Positions 42,177 to 53,380 of a DNA stretch of 64,000 nucleotides are shown here, piece after piece; within the stretch, counting starts at the first letter, position 1; each line of letters starts with the position of its first letter. Origin of the DNA: Brevundimonas sp. LM2 (GTDB lineage: Bacteria; Pseudomonadota; Alphaproteobacteria; Caulobacterales; Caulobacteraceae); assembly GCF_002002865.1 (NCBI RefSeq), contig NZ_CP019508.1, forward strand, positions 1,332,501-1,396,500. The letters run 5' to 3'. A model generated the notes under the pieces. The model ran no database searches. It had not been told where the DNA came from and saw nothing but the letters and a program-made list of their open reading frames with translations. A program made the position numbers and the translations under genes.

Positions 42177-42436
42177 GTGTCCTCAGGCGTCCATTCGATA
42201 TGGCGTCCGTCGAGAATGTCACCGGCGTCGTAGTCGGCCCAATCCTCGCGCACCCCGCGATCCAGCCCGGCCTGAAACTTTCTCTGGTGCTCGGTGAGCG
42301 CGTGGTCGCTTGGGGGCGCGGCCTTCAAGTGGATCATCTTCCCCTTGCGCCGCACGCGCACCTCCTCGCCCGCCGCAAGGCGGTCAAGGACCCTGAACAG
42401 GTCCTTTCTCAGATCCGTGGCCGTGATCTCCAGCAT
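42173..42436 (-). CDS. antitoxin of the Phd/YefM (VapB-like) type
   Basis: An 87-residue antitoxin: MLEITATDLRKDLFRVLDRL and GEEVRVRRKGKMIHLKAAP form the Phd-type DNA-binding domain, followed by an acidic toxin-binding tail (WADYDAGDILDGRHIEWTPE). I start at 42436, just after the promoter; an in-frame ATG ten codons upstream would be inside the promoter. Confidence 0.85.
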   Translation of the reverse strand: MLEITATDLRKDLFRVLDRLAAGEEVRVRRKGKMIHLKAAPPSDHALTEHQRKFQAGLDRGVREDWADYDAGDILDGRHIEWTPEDT

Positions 42437-42444
42437 ATGCACAG

Positions 42445-42471
42445 GTTGCGGCTGAGATATGTACATGTCAA
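42445..42471 (-). promoter_or_regulatory. vapBC promoter and palindromic operator
   Basis: Minus strand TTGACAT (42465-42471), 12 bases, GCCGCAAC (42445-42452), close to TTGACGS-N10-14-GCTANAWC. The palindrome ATGTACAT (42459-42466) lies in the spacer and overlaps the -35, a natural antitoxin operator. The transcript would begin within a few bases of the 42436 ATG. Confidence 0.5.
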
Positions 42472-42533
42472 CGGAAACGCCCCGTCACCCAGTGTGACGC
42501 GCCTTGCCGGCGGGATCGTGCCATGAGGCGACG

Positions 42534-43442
42534 GTGTCCGCGATTCCCGACAAGCCCCACAGCCCGCTGACCCTGCTCGAGATCGGGGCGATCGTCGCGA
42601 TCGTCGTGATCTGGGGGGCCAACAATGCGGCCGCCAAGGTGGCGACCGAGGTGTTGCCGCCGCTGATGACCGGGGCGGTACGGTTCGCCATCGCCGCCCT
42701 ATGTCTGATCCCGTTCGTGCGGCCCCCGTTTCCCAATTGGAAGTCGCTGGCGATCATCGTGATCCTGGGCGGGCCGCTGCACTACGGGCTGATCTATCTG
42801 GCCTTCTGGCTGGCGCAGGACGTCGGACCGGTCTCGGTGGCGACCCAGTTGTGGATCCCCTTCACGGCCCTGTTCGCCTTCATGCTTCTGGGCGAACGGC
42901 TCACGCGCTTCAGCATCGCCGGTCTGGTGCTGGCGCTGGCCGGGGTCGCCTGGATGTCGCTGGATGCCCATGCCGTCCAGGACTGGAAGGCCATCGCCCT
43001 CGGGGTGGCGGCCAGCGCCTGCTGGGGCATGACGACGGTGATCGCCCGGCGCACGACCTCGATCCCGCCGCTGAAGATGCAGGGTCTGCTGGCCCTGTTC
43101 GCCCTGCCGACCCTGGCGGCGGGCTCCGCCTTCACCGAGACCGGTCAGGTCGAGGCGATCCAGGAGGCAACGCCCTTGATCTGGGCCTGTCTGCTGTGGG
43201 CCGGCGTGATCTCTTCGGTCATCGCCACCAGCCTGATGTTCTGGCTGGTGCAGAAGCGGCAGGCGGGGCGGGTGACGCCCTATTTCCTGGCCACGCCGGT
43301 CGTTTCGATGGCGATCGGCTGGGGGTGGATGGGCGACGTGCTGACGCCGCAGATCCTGGCGGGGTCGGCCCTGACCATGGGCGGGGTGGCCGTCGTCGCC
43401 CTGGCCGAGCGGGGGCTGCGCGCCGGAGCCGCCAAGGCCTGA
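42534..43442 (+). CDS. EamA/DMT family transporter
   Basis: A 302-residue inner-membrane protein with about ten hydrophobic segments in two EamA repeats (IVVIWGANNAAAKVATEVLP; VAASACWGMTTVIARRTTSI). GTG start at 42534 follows GAGG by five bases. Substrate unknown; members export amino acids or other metabolites. It ends 163 bases before gyrA. Confidence 0.9.
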   Translation: MSAIPDKPHSPLTLLEIGAIVAIVVIWGANNAAAKVATEVLPPLMTGAVRFAIAALCLIPFVRPPFPNWKSLAIIVILGGPLHYGLIYLAFWLAQDVGPVSVATQLWIPFTALFAFMLLGERLTRFSIAGLVLALAGVAWMSLDAHAVQDWKAIALGVAASACWGMTTVIARRTTSIPPLKMQGLLALFALPTLAAGSAFTETGQVEAIQEATPLIWACLLWAGVISSVIATSLMFWLVQKRQAGRVTPYFLATPVVSMAIGWGWMGDVLTPQILAGSALTMGGVAVVALAERGLRAGAAKA

Positions 43443-43526
43443 GGACGCGACGTCTCCTTCTGGGCCGACGGGCCGTTTTCGTCCTGTCACGGATGAGGCC
43501 CGATCCCGGAAAAGGCCCGCCAAACT

Positions 43527-43555
43527 TTGCTTTGAGGCCCCCCGGATGCTAGAAA
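43527..43555 (+). promoter_or_regulatory. housekeeping promoter of gyrA
   Basis: TTGCTTT (43527-43533), 14 bases, GCTAGAAA (43548-43555), a near-perfect sigma-73 -10 box. The predicted start is about 44 bases before the TTG start codon of gyrA. Confidence 0.6.
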
Positions 43556-43605
43556 ACCACGCAGCGGATCACGTTCCGATTCCGGCCATTTAAAGCCAGA
43601 TTTCC

Positions 43606-46410
<2,805 letters not shown>

Positions 46411-46411
46411 T

Positions 46412-46580
46412 CCCTCTCCCAGAGGGAGAGGGCTTGAGGCTCGCAGAGCGCAGCGATGCGCCTTAGCCGAAAGGGTGAGGGGTTCCGGTGCGTCCCGTTC
46501 CCACTGTAACCCCTCACCCTTTCGCACAAGAACGCCGGCTGCGCCGTCGTGTGCTCAAGCCCTCTCCCTCTGGGAGAGGG
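46412..46580. repeat. 169-bp element with 27-bp terminal inverted repeats
   Basis: Left arm 46412-46438 and right arm 46554-46580 are exact reverse complements over 27 bases; both are themselves palindromic (CCCTCTCCCAGAGGGAGAGG type). A second, inner pair (46468-46484 and 46508-46524) is exact over 17 bases. The element begins one base after the gyrA stop and ends four bases before the next ATG, so its right arm GGGAGAGGGA provides the ribosome binding site of the aminotransferase. Confidence 0.8.
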
Positions 46581-46584
46581 AGCG

Positions 46585-47379
46585 ATGACCACCCTTCTCA
46601 TCGACGGCCGGCCCGCCAGCGAGGAGGATCTCCACTATCTCGCGACGGTCAACTACGGGGCCTACACCTCGTTTCGGCTCGAGGACGGCGGCGTGCGGGG
46701 CCTGGCCCTGCATCTGGCGCGGCTGGAGGCGTCGTCGCGCGAGGTGTTCGGCGCAGCGGTGGGTGAGGGCCGGTTACGCGAGATCTTGCGAGCGGCTCTG
46801 TCCGAGCGTGACGCGGCCTGGGTGCGGCTCAGCCTGTTCTCGCCAGACATTCGGCCCCGGATGCCGTCGAGCATCGGTGTGCCGAAGGTCATGACCACGG
46901 TCTCGCCCCCGCCGCCGCCCCTGGCCGAGAGTCTGCGTCTGCAGGTGCAGACCTACGGGCGCGAGGTGCCCCACATCAAACACACCGCGAACATGGGGCT
47001 GATCCGGGCGCGGCGGCTGGCGCAGACGGACGGCTTCGACGACGCCCTGTTCGCGGATGCGGACGGCGTGATCTCCGAAGGCAGCAGCTGGAACGTCGGC
47101 TTCGTCGCCGGCGACACCGTGGTCTGGCCTCAGGCCCCGATGCTGGCGGGCGTGGCCCAGACCCTGATCGCCCGAGGTGTGTCGGCGGTGGGGCTAGGTG
47201 AGCGCACGGAGCCGGTCCGGGTCGCCGACCTCACCCAGTTCGACGCCGCCTTCATCTGCAACAGCGCGACCCCGGCCTGTCCGGTCACGGGTATCGACGA
47301 CCACGCCTATCACGGCCAGCCGGCGCTGATGGAGCGCCTGCGCCACGCCTGGGCCGCCAACCCGGTCGAGCCGATCTGA
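46585..47379 (+). CDS. class IV PLP-dependent aminotransferase
   Basis: A 264-residue fold-type IV protein, as in branched-chain aminotransferases and aminodeoxychorismate lyase. HLARLEASSREVFG is the N-terminal signature; VPHIKHTANMGLIRARRLAQ contains the PLP Lys, followed by GFDDALFADADGVISEGSSW and the N-V-G segment. The C-terminal CNSATPACPVTGIDD matches the family. It could be aminodeoxychorismate lyase-like or a D-amino-acid transaminase; substrate cannot be read from sequence. Confidence 0.85.
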   Translation: MTTLLIDGRPASEEDLHYLATVNYGAYTSFRLEDGGVRGLALHLARLEASSREVFGAAVGEGRLREILRAALSERDAAWVRLSLFSPDIRPRMPSSIGVPKVMTTVSPPPPPLAESLRLQVQTYGREVPHIKHTANMGLIRARRLAQTDGFDDALFADADGVISEGSSWNVGFVAGDTVVWPQAPMLAGVAQTLIARGVSAVGLGERTEPVRVADLTQFDAAFICNSATPACPVTGIDDHAYHGQPALMERLRHAWAANPVEPI

Positions 47380-47403
47380 CGGCTCGACCGGACGCTGTCG
47401 GGT

Positions 47404-49341
47404 CTATCGACGTCGGGCGGTGAACAGGTCGCCCAGCCGGTCGGGGGTACCCTGGATCCGCTCCAGGTGCGGGTATTTCAGACCGTCGTGATAGTCGAAG
47501 GTCACGGTCCGGAAATGCGTGCCGTCCTTGACGATCAGCTCGATTTTCTCGTCCGTGCCCTTGGCCGCCGTGACGGCGTTGGACAGGCGCGAGGCCGAGG
47601 CTTCCTGGCCGTTGACCGCGATGATCTGCATGCCGGGGGCCAGGCCCTGGACGAACGCCGGGCTGTTCCACATCACGCTGCCGATCTGGTTGGTGGCGCT
47701 GGTCTGGAAGCCGAGCGAATAGGTGTAGTCGTTGCGGCCATACTCCGTGAACAGAGTCTTCTGATAGTCGCTTGGGGTGTCGGTGTAGACCAGCCGGTAG
47801 CCGCCGCGCGTCAGGCCATCCAGCGGGGCGCCCGGGCCGTGGCCGTCCAGGCGGGTGCGCAGGAAGGTCGCCCAGTCGTGCTCGACCACGCCGTTCAGCC
47901 GCGCGACCACCTCGTCGAACGTATAGGGATTGGCGCTGTAGTCGCCGTCGTTCATGCCGAAGAAGGCCTTGGCGAAATCGTCCAGCGACCGGCGGCCGTT
48001 GGTCTTCTCGCGGATCAGGGTGTCGGCATCCAGCCAGATCAGCTGGCCCTCGACGTAGTAGTCCTCGCTGCGCTGCCAGGCCCGCCAGCCCAGCGGACTG
48101 CGCTGCTGGATGATCGGATCGTTGACGGTGTCCTGCATCGCGCGCCACTCGCGCCCGACCGTGTTGTCATAGGTGGCCGCGTCCATGGCCAGGGCGTCCA
48201 GCGCCTGCTGGCGGTTGTGCAGGCCCGAGCGCGCGGCCAGCACCTTGCCCCAGAACTGGGTCTGACCCTCATAGACCCAAAGCAAGGTGTTCTGCATCGG
48301 CAGGTTGAAGTTGGCGACGTCCTGACCGGCCGGGCGGCGGTATTTGCCGTCCCAGGAGTGGGTGTATTCGTGGGCCAGCAGGTCGCGGTCGCCCAGCTTC
48401 GACTCCCACGAGGTGAAGAACTCGGGATCGACGCTGTTCTCGGACGAGCGGTGGTGCTCCAGCCCGATCCCGCCCAGGCGGTCGGTCATGGCCATCAGGA
48501 AATCGTAGTGGTCGTAGTGCCGTGCGCCGAACAGATAGTCGGCCTGATCGACCAGGGTCCGCAGGATGGCGATCTGGTCGTCGGTCGGAGCGATGTTGGA
48601 GGCCTCGTCGGCGACGATGTTCAGCCGCACCGGCGAGCGGCCGCCCGGATCCAGGTCGATCTGCCGATAGTGCTCACCCGCGAACATCGGGCTGTCGACC
48701 AGCACGTCCAGCGACACGGGCTTGAAGGTGGTGGTGGCCCCGGCCGACGACTCCGTCTCCAGCGCGGTGCCGAACTGCCAGCCCTCGGGAAGGGTGATGC
48801 TGGCCTGGGTCGTGATGTTCCGGTGGAAGCGGCCGGCCGGATACAGCAGCATCTTCTCCCACTGCACGTTCAGCATCTCGGCCGTCATCGTGATCCGGCC
48901 CTGGGCGCTCGTCGTCGGCGACAGGTGCTGGAAGGTGGCGACTACCTCGGTCGCCCCGGCCGGCACCTCGATATGATAGGCGTAGGGGCTGAGCGTATCG
49001 CGCACCCACTCCACGCGCTGGCCATTGGCCGTGAAGATCAGACCGCCCAGCTGGACGATCGGCCCGACCGGCCCGTGGTTGCCCGGCAGCCATTGCGGGA
49101 AGAACAGGGTCATCGGCCCCGCGCCCTCGACCGGAATGGTCTCGCGCACCTGATAGATGCGACGGTTCAGGTCTGTGGCGTCGACCTCCAGCCGCACCAC
49201 GCCTGGCCAGGCCCGGTCGACCACCGCCGGGATCGGCTGGGGCGTTGCGGGATGGCCCGGATACGGGGCGATCTGGGCGACGGCGGTGCCCGAGGCGAGC
49301 AGCAGGGTCGCGAGGCACGCGGAGAGGGCGAGGCGCTTCAT
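47404..49341 (-). CDS. M61 family aminopeptidase with PDZ domain
   Basis: A 645-residue exported metallopeptidase; start at 49341 gives signal MKRLALSACLATLLLASGTA. The N-terminal beta domain (GPMTLFFPQWLPGNHGPVGP) precedes the catalytic motif LLAHEYTHSWDGKYRRP (HExxH zinc site) with WVYEGQTQFWG after it. The C-terminal PDZ domain (MWNSPAFVQGLAPGMQIIAV) ends the protein. M61 members release N-terminal Gly and other residues. Downstream of the FKBP gene by 91 bases. Confidence 0.92.
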   Translation of the reverse strand: MKRLALSACLATLLLASGTAVAQIAPYPGHPATPQPIPAVVDRAWPGVVRLEVDATDLNRRIYQVRETIPVEGAGPMTLFFPQWLPGNHGPVGPIVQLGGLIFTANGQRVEWVRDTLSPYAYHIEVPAGATEVVATFQHLSPTTSAQGRITMTAEMLNVQWEKMLLYPAGRFHRNITTQASITLPEGWQFGTALETESSAGATTTFKPVSLDVLVDSPMFAGEHYRQIDLDPGGRSPVRLNIVADEASNIAPTDDQIAILRTLVDQADYLFGARHYDHYDFLMAMTDRLGGIGLEHHRSSENSVDPEFFTSWESKLGDRDLLAHEYTHSWDGKYRRPAGQDVANFNLPMQNTLLWVYEGQTQFWGKVLAARSGLHNRQQALDALAMDAATYDNTVGREWRAMQDTVNDPIIQQRSPLGWRAWQRSEDYYVEGQLIWLDADTLIREKTNGRRSLDDFAKAFFGMNDGDYSANPYTFDEVVARLNGVVEHDWATFLRTRLDGHGPGAPLDGLTRGGYRLVYTDTPSDYQKTLFTEYGRNDYTYSLGFQTSATNQIGSVMWNSPAFVQGLAPGMQIIAVNGQEASASRLSNAVTAAKGTDEKIELIVKDGTHFRTVTFDYHDGLKYPHLERIQGTPDRLGDLFTARRR

Positions 49342-49432
49342 GGGTGTGGCGATTCCGGGGATGAACAGGGGCGCACATCGCGCCGGTGCGGCCGGATCGT
49401 CAAGCGTCGGCATTCCCTCCGGTCGCGGAGGG

Positions 49433-49936
49433 TCAGCGGGCCGGTGCGACCTCCAGCAACTCGACCTTGAACAGCAGGGTCGAGTTGGGCGGCAGTTCGT
49501 CGCCGCCGACCCAGCGTTCGCCGTAGCCCAGGCTGGCCGGGATGGCGAAATGCCAGGTCTCGCCGACGCGCATCAGGGCGACGCCCTCGGTCCAGCCCTT
49601 GATCACCCGGTTCAGCGGGAACTCGGCGGGTTCGCCCCGATCGTAGGAGCTGTCGAACGTGCGGCCGTCGATGAAGGTGCCTTGGTAGTGGACCTTGACC
49701 GTGTCGGTGGCCGACGGCTGGGTCCCGTTGGGACGGGCGCGGCCCTCGCGGCGGTACTGCAGGCCGGAGGCGGTGGTGGTCCAGCCGCGGCGCTGACCGT
49801 TCCAGGCCAGATAGGCGGCCTGTCCGGCGTCATACTCGGCCTGGGTGGAGTAGGCCGCCGGAGCGGGTGTCGGCGCGGGGGCCGTGGCGCAGGCGGCGAG
49901 GGCCAGGGCGGCGAGGGCAGGGGCGATCAGCTTCAT
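49433..49936 (-). CDS. FKBP-type peptidyl-prolyl isomerase, lipoprotein
   Basis: A 167-residue exported isomerase: MKLIAPALAALALAAC with lipobox LAAC, then the FKBP domain (DTVKVHYQGTFIDGRTFDSS, FPLNRVIKGWTEGVALMRVG, ETWHFAIPASLGYGE, STLLFKVELLEV). All binding-pocket blocks are present. Its ATG overlaps the stop of the sigma factor gene (ATGA), an odd operon pairing. Confidence 0.93.
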   Translation of the reverse strand: MKLIAPALAALALAACATAPAPTPAPAAYSTQAEYDAGQAAYLAWNGQRRGWTTTASGLQYRREGRARPNGTQPSATDTVKVHYQGTFIDGRTFDSSYDRGEPAEFPLNRVIKGWTEGVALMRVGETWHFAIPASLGYGERWVGGDELPPNSTLLFKVELLEVAPAR

Positions 49937-51195
49937 GCGACAGGCTTAGCAGCGTCTCCGCGCCCTGCGAAGCCCGGCCCCAACCGGTCGCGACGCGCCG
50001 TCAGGAACAGGGCCTCGGCGGGCGACGGCCCCAACGCCAGGGCGGCGTCGTAGGCCTGCCGGGCGTCCGTGTCTCGGCCCAGCCGGGCGAACATCTCGGC
50101 GCGGGCGGCATGGAGCGGCAGCCAGCCGTCGATCTGGAGACCGAGCAGGGCCTCGAGCGCGGCGGCGGGGCCTTCGACCTCGGCCAGGGCCACCGCGCGG
50201 TTGGTGCGGATCACGGGGTCGTCACGCACCTGCACCAGGCGGTCATAGAGGTCGACTATGGAGCGCCAGTCGATTCGGCCGGTTCTGATCCGCTCGGTAT
50301 GGGCCCCATGGATCGCCGCCTGCAGGGCGCGGGGGCCGGGGGCTCGGCGCGCCGCATGGGACGCGGTGACGGAACGGGACAGGAACCGGTCGGCCTCGGC
50401 GATCAGACTGGCGTCCCAGTCGGCCGGGTCCTGCTCGGTCAGGGGCACCATGGCCCCGTCGGGACCCAGTCGGGCCGGGCGGCGGGCCTCGGCATGGCGG
50501 ACCGTGGCGGCCAGGGCCTGGGCCTCCGCATCGTGCGGCGCGAGACGGGCGAGCAGACCGGTCAGGTTCAGCATCTCGCCGGCGAAATCGGCGTGGGGCC
50601 CGGCCCCCGCCGCATCGGCATGGGCCTGGGCATAGGCGATCTCGAGGGTGGACAGGACGGCGTCCATCCGCTCGGGCCAGCGGTCGGGCGCCGGCACGTC
50701 ATAGGGCACGCCCGCCTCGGCGATCTTGCGTTTGGCCCGGACCAGCCGCTGGGCCAGGGTCGGCTCGGCGATCAGGAAGGCGGCGGCGATCTCCGAGGTG
50801 GACAGGCCGCAGACGGTGCGCAGCGTCAGGGCCGCGCGCACCTCGGGAGCGACGGCGGGGTGGCAGCAGACGAAGATCAGCCGCAGCCGCTCGTCGGGTA
50901 GGGGCGTGTCGCACGCCATCGCATGATCCTCGGGCGTGGGCTCGGGCGGCGCATCGTCCGGACGCCAGGCGGCGGCGGTGGCGCGGCGGCGATACCGATC
51001 CAGCGCCCAGCGACGCGCCACGGTATAAAGCCATGCGGCCGGGTCGGCGGGTGGGTCCTCGCCCCAGCGTTCGACCGCCCGGGCGCAGGCCTCGGCGAAG
51101 GCCTCCTCGGCCAGGTCGAGGTCGCGGAAGGCGGCGGCCAGGGCGGAGACCACCCGGCCGCCGGCCTGCCGGAACGTCTGTTCCAGCAGGTTCAA
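49933..51195 (-). CDS. ECF sigma factor of the ECF42 type with C-terminal extension
   Basis: A 420-residue sigma factor, TTG start at 51195. Regions 2 and 4 are in the first 190 residues (FRDLDLAEEAFAEACARAVE, WLYTVARRWALDRYRR, CGLSTSEIAAAFLIAEPTLA). The long C-terminal domain with EIAYAQAHADAAGAGPHADF and TPR-like helices replaces an anti-sigma factor. The gene is preceded within two bases by a YCII-domain gene, the standard partner of this group. Confidence 0.92.
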   Translation of the reverse strand: MNLLEQTFRQAGGRVVSALAAAFRDLDLAEEAFAEACARAVERWGEDPPADPAAWLYTVARRWALDRYRRRATAAAWRPDDAPPEPTPEDHAMACDTPLPDERLRLIFVCCHPAVAPEVRAALTLRTVCGLSTSEIAAAFLIAEPTLAQRLVRAKRKIAEAGVPYDVPAPDRWPERMDAVLSTLEIAYAQAHADAAGAGPHADFAGEMLNLTGLLARLAPHDAEAQALAATVRHAEARRPARLGPDGAMVPLTEQDPADWDASLIAEADRFLSRSVTASHAARRAPGPRALQAAIHGAHTERIRTGRIDWRSIVDLYDRLVQVRDDPVIRTNRAVALAEVEGPAAALEALLGLQIDGWLPLHAARAEMFARLGRDTDARQAYDAALALGPSPAEALFLTARRDRLGPGFAGRGDAAKPVA

Positions 51196-51197
51196 GC

Positions 51198-51566
51198 TCA
51201 GTCCGGAATGGGAGGGGGCGGCAGCATCGGGCGGATCTCGACCGCGCCGTTGCCCGCGATCGGCAGCCGTCTGGCCCAGTCGATGGCGGCGTCCAGATCG
51301 GGCACGTCGATCATATAGAGCCCGCCCAGTTGCTCGCGCGTCTCGGCGAAGGGTCCGTCGTGGACGGTGCGGCCGGACGCCGTCACCCGGACGGTGGTGG
51401 CGGTCGTCGCCGACTTCAGCCCCGCCCCGCCGACGAAGACGCCAGCCTCCCCCATCTGCATGCCGTACTGGGTGTGGGCCTCAAGGATGGCCTTCCAGGC
51501 CGGGCTGGCCTCGCCGTCCGGATAGGACTCGGCCTCGGGTTCGTGGATCAGAAGGGCGTATTGCAT
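51198..51566 (-). CDS. YCII (DGPF) domain protein
   Basis: A 122-residue protein starting MQYALLIHEPEAESYPDGEA, with the DGPFAETREQLGGLYMIDVP signature. Family members are co-transcribed with ECF42 sigma factors, and this one precedes the sigma gene by two bases. Its enzymatic activity is not established. Confidence 0.92.
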   Translation of the reverse strand: MQYALLIHEPEAESYPDGEASPAWKAILEAHTQYGMQMGEAGVFVGGAGLKSATTATTVRVTASGRTVHDGPFAETREQLGGLYMIDVPDLDAAIDWARRLPIAGNGAVEIRPMLPPPPIPD

Positions 51567-51749
51567 GGGGTCAGCCTCCGGGTTTCGGTCGCCTGATCGG
51601 ACGCTCCGATCCTGCACGACATCCGACAGACGCGCGAGAGACCGGCGAATCGACAGGCCGGGCGGATTAAATCGGCGTCATGACGTCGAGTTAAAATGAC
51701 ACCGTGGGGGGAGGGGATCAGGTTTCACCCAACATCTGGGAGGAACCAC
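51567..51749. promoter_or_regulatory. divergent gap between the YCII and GIN-domain genes
   Basis: 183 bases serving both genes. It contains the palindrome CGTCATGACG (51676-51685), flanked on each side by TTAA, and a strong ribosome binding site (GGGAGGAA) before the plus-strand ATG. Probably an operator, but the regulator is unknown. Confidence 0.35.
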
Positions 51750-52694
51750 ATGACCAAGACCGCCACCGCCGCCCTCGCCCTGGCCGCCGCGCTCGCCGCG
51801 ACCCTGTCGGCCGCCGTCCCCGCCTCGGCCGCCGAGGGGCCCGAGGTGCACATCCGCCGGGCCGCGGCGCGGGTCGTGGTGATCGTCGAGGACCGCACCG
51901 ATGTCGCGGTCGAGATCGAGCCGGGTAGCGGCGGCCTGCCCCTGCCGACGGTCACGCGCGTCGGCAATCAGACCCGGATCGACGGTCAACTGGGGCGCGA
52001 TCCCATTCGCAACTGCCGCAGTGGTCCGCCGACCGCCCGCCAGCCGGGGGAGGGCGCTTCGGTCGACATCCGCGGCAAGGATCGGCTGGACCTGTCCGCG
52101 GCGCCCTTGATCGTCGTGCGGACGCCGCGCGTCGTGGACGTCTCGACCCGCGACTCGGCCATCTACGGGGCCATCGGCCGGGGCGCGACCTCCATCGAAC
52201 TGGGCGCCGGGGGCTGTGGCGACTGGACGGTGGCCAACACCCCGGGCCACGCCGACCTCTCCATCGGCGGCTCCGGCAATATCCGCGTCGGGACGACCGG
52301 CAGCCTGGAGGTCGGGATCGGCGGATCGGGCCGTGTCACGGCCGGGGCGACCGGCGATCTGGACGCCTCCATCGGCGGATCGGGCACCGTCATCGTGGCC
52401 ACGGCCACAGGTGCGGTCGAGGCGGCCATCGGAGGATCCGGCGACGTGCGCGTCAACGGCGGCCGGCCCCGCTCGGTCGAGGCCTCGATCGGCGGCTCGG
52501 GCGACATCGTCATCCAGGGCGACGCCGGACCGCTGGAAGCCGCCATCGCCGGCTCGGGCAATGTGACGGTGACCGGGACGGTCGCCAGCCTGGACGCCAG
52601 CCTGGTCGGCGGCGGCGACGTCACCGTCGGCCGGGTCACCGGCTCGGTCTCCCAGTCCGTCATGGGCGGCGGACGGGTTCGCATCGGCACCTGA
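51750..52694 (+). CDS. exported GIN-domain (DUF2807) repeat protein
   Basis: A 314-residue secreted protein: signal MTKTATAALALAAALAATLS with cleavage near ASAAEG. From residue 150 to the end there are eight repeats of about 19 residues, each with a GGSG-type turn (173, 191, 209, 228, 248, 267, 287, 306), alternating V-E-A-A/S-I strands. This is the DUF2807 beta-solenoid, named as a putative adhesin head domain. It stands alone before a strong terminator. Confidence 0.88.
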   Translation: MTKTATAALALAAALAATLSAAVPASAAEGPEVHIRRAAARVVVIVEDRTDVAVEIEPGSGGLPLPTVTRVGNQTRIDGQLGRDPIRNCRSGPPTARQPGEGASVDIRGKDRLDLSAAPLIVVRTPRVVDVSTRDSAIYGAIGRGATSIELGAGGCGDWTVANTPGHADLSIGGSGNIRVGTTGSLEVGIGGSGRVTAGATGDLDASIGGSGTVIVATATGAVEAAIGGSGDVRVNGGRPRSVEASIGGSGDIVIQGDAGPLEAAIAGSGNVTVTGTVASLDASLVGGGDVTVGRVTGSVSQSVMGGGRVRIGT

Positions 52695-52720
52695 TCCCCC
52701 GATCGGCGTGCTGGCGGGAG

Positions 52721-52756
52721 ACGGCCCGGGTGCGTGGAACCCCCCGGGCCGTTTTT
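52721..52756 (+). terminator. rho-independent terminator of the GIN-domain gene
   Basis: ACGGCCCGGG (52721-52730) pairs perfectly with CCCGGGCCGT (52743-52752), followed by five T. It isolates the S10 operon from upstream transcription. Confidence 0.9.
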
Positions 52757-53052
52757 CCACCGAAACCGGTCCGGGACGGTTCAGCGCGCTTGACGAAACC
52801 AGACTCAATCGTCATAAGCGCCAACTCTTGTTGGACCGGCAGTGCAGCTCAGGCTGCAGACGCGGTTCGCAGGAACGACCTCGGACCTGTTCTTTGCAGC
52901 GACCAAGGACTTCAACGGCTCTCGCGGGCGACTGCGTGGGCCGATCGTTTTTGCGGACGTGCGTACTCTGAGGGCATTCGTGCCCGAAGGCCTCCGGTCT
53001 TTGAAATGGTTCACAGGGACGCAGGTTCGCCTGCTTGGGAAATACGACCGAT
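52757..53052 (+). promoter_or_regulatory. promoter and long leader of the S10-spc operon
   Basis: TTGACG (52790-52795), 17 bases, CATAAG (52813-52818) is the best promoter candidate and predicts a leader of about 230 bases before rpsJ. The leader has no coding frame I trust; short inverted repeats (GTGCAGCTCAGGCTGCAG near 52842, CGCAGGTTCGCCTGC near 53021) could form hairpins. Ribosomal protein feedback here is possible but not shown; no E. coli-like L4 target was recognised by eye. Confidence 0.5.
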
Positions 53053-53358
53053 ATGGATCAAAGCATCCGCATCAGGCTCAAGGCCTTCGATCACCGCGTC
53101 CTCGACTTTTCGACGCGCGAAATCGTGAATACGGCTAAGCGCACGGGCGCCACTGTACGTGGTCCGATCCCGCTGCCGACCCTGATCGAAAAGTTCACCG
53201 TGAACCGTTCGCCGCACGTCGATAAGAAGTCGCGCGAGCAGTTTGAAATCCGCACGCACAAGCGTGTCCTCGACATCGTCGACCCCACCCCGCAGACCGT
53301 GGACGCGCTCATGAAGCTCGACCTGTCCGCCGGCGTGGACGTCGAGATCAAGATTTAA
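53053..53358 (+). CDS. rpsJ: 30S ribosomal protein S10
   Basis: 101 residues, start at 53053 ([18 protein letters not shown]). S10 is in the 30S head and, as NusE with NusB, in antitermination. [20 protein letters not shown] is canonical. First gene of the operon; the open frame continues six codons upstream without homology. A weak GGGA lies about 12 bases before the ATG. Confidence 0.98.
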   Translation: MDQSIRIRLKAFDHRVLDFSTREIVNTAKRTGATVRGPIPLPTLIEKFTVNRSPHVDKKSREQFEIRTHKRVLDIVDPTPQTVDALMKLDLSAGVDVEIKI

Positions 53359-53380
53359 AGAAACAAAGGCGGGATCCGAT

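Noticed and set aside
42437..42466. Upstream ATG start for the VapB-like antitoxin
   Set aside because: It would place the first ten codons inside the predicted promoter; the ATG at 42436 gives the normal Phd N-terminus.
47467..49470. Long plus-strand open frame opposite the M61 peptidase gene
   Set aside because: Shadow frame; the minus-strand product has a signal peptide, HExxH and PDZ motifs.
52842..53138. Small open frame in the S10 leader running into rpsJ
   Set aside because: Out of frame with rpsJ, no ribosome binding site, and composition differs from the genes around it; kept as leader.
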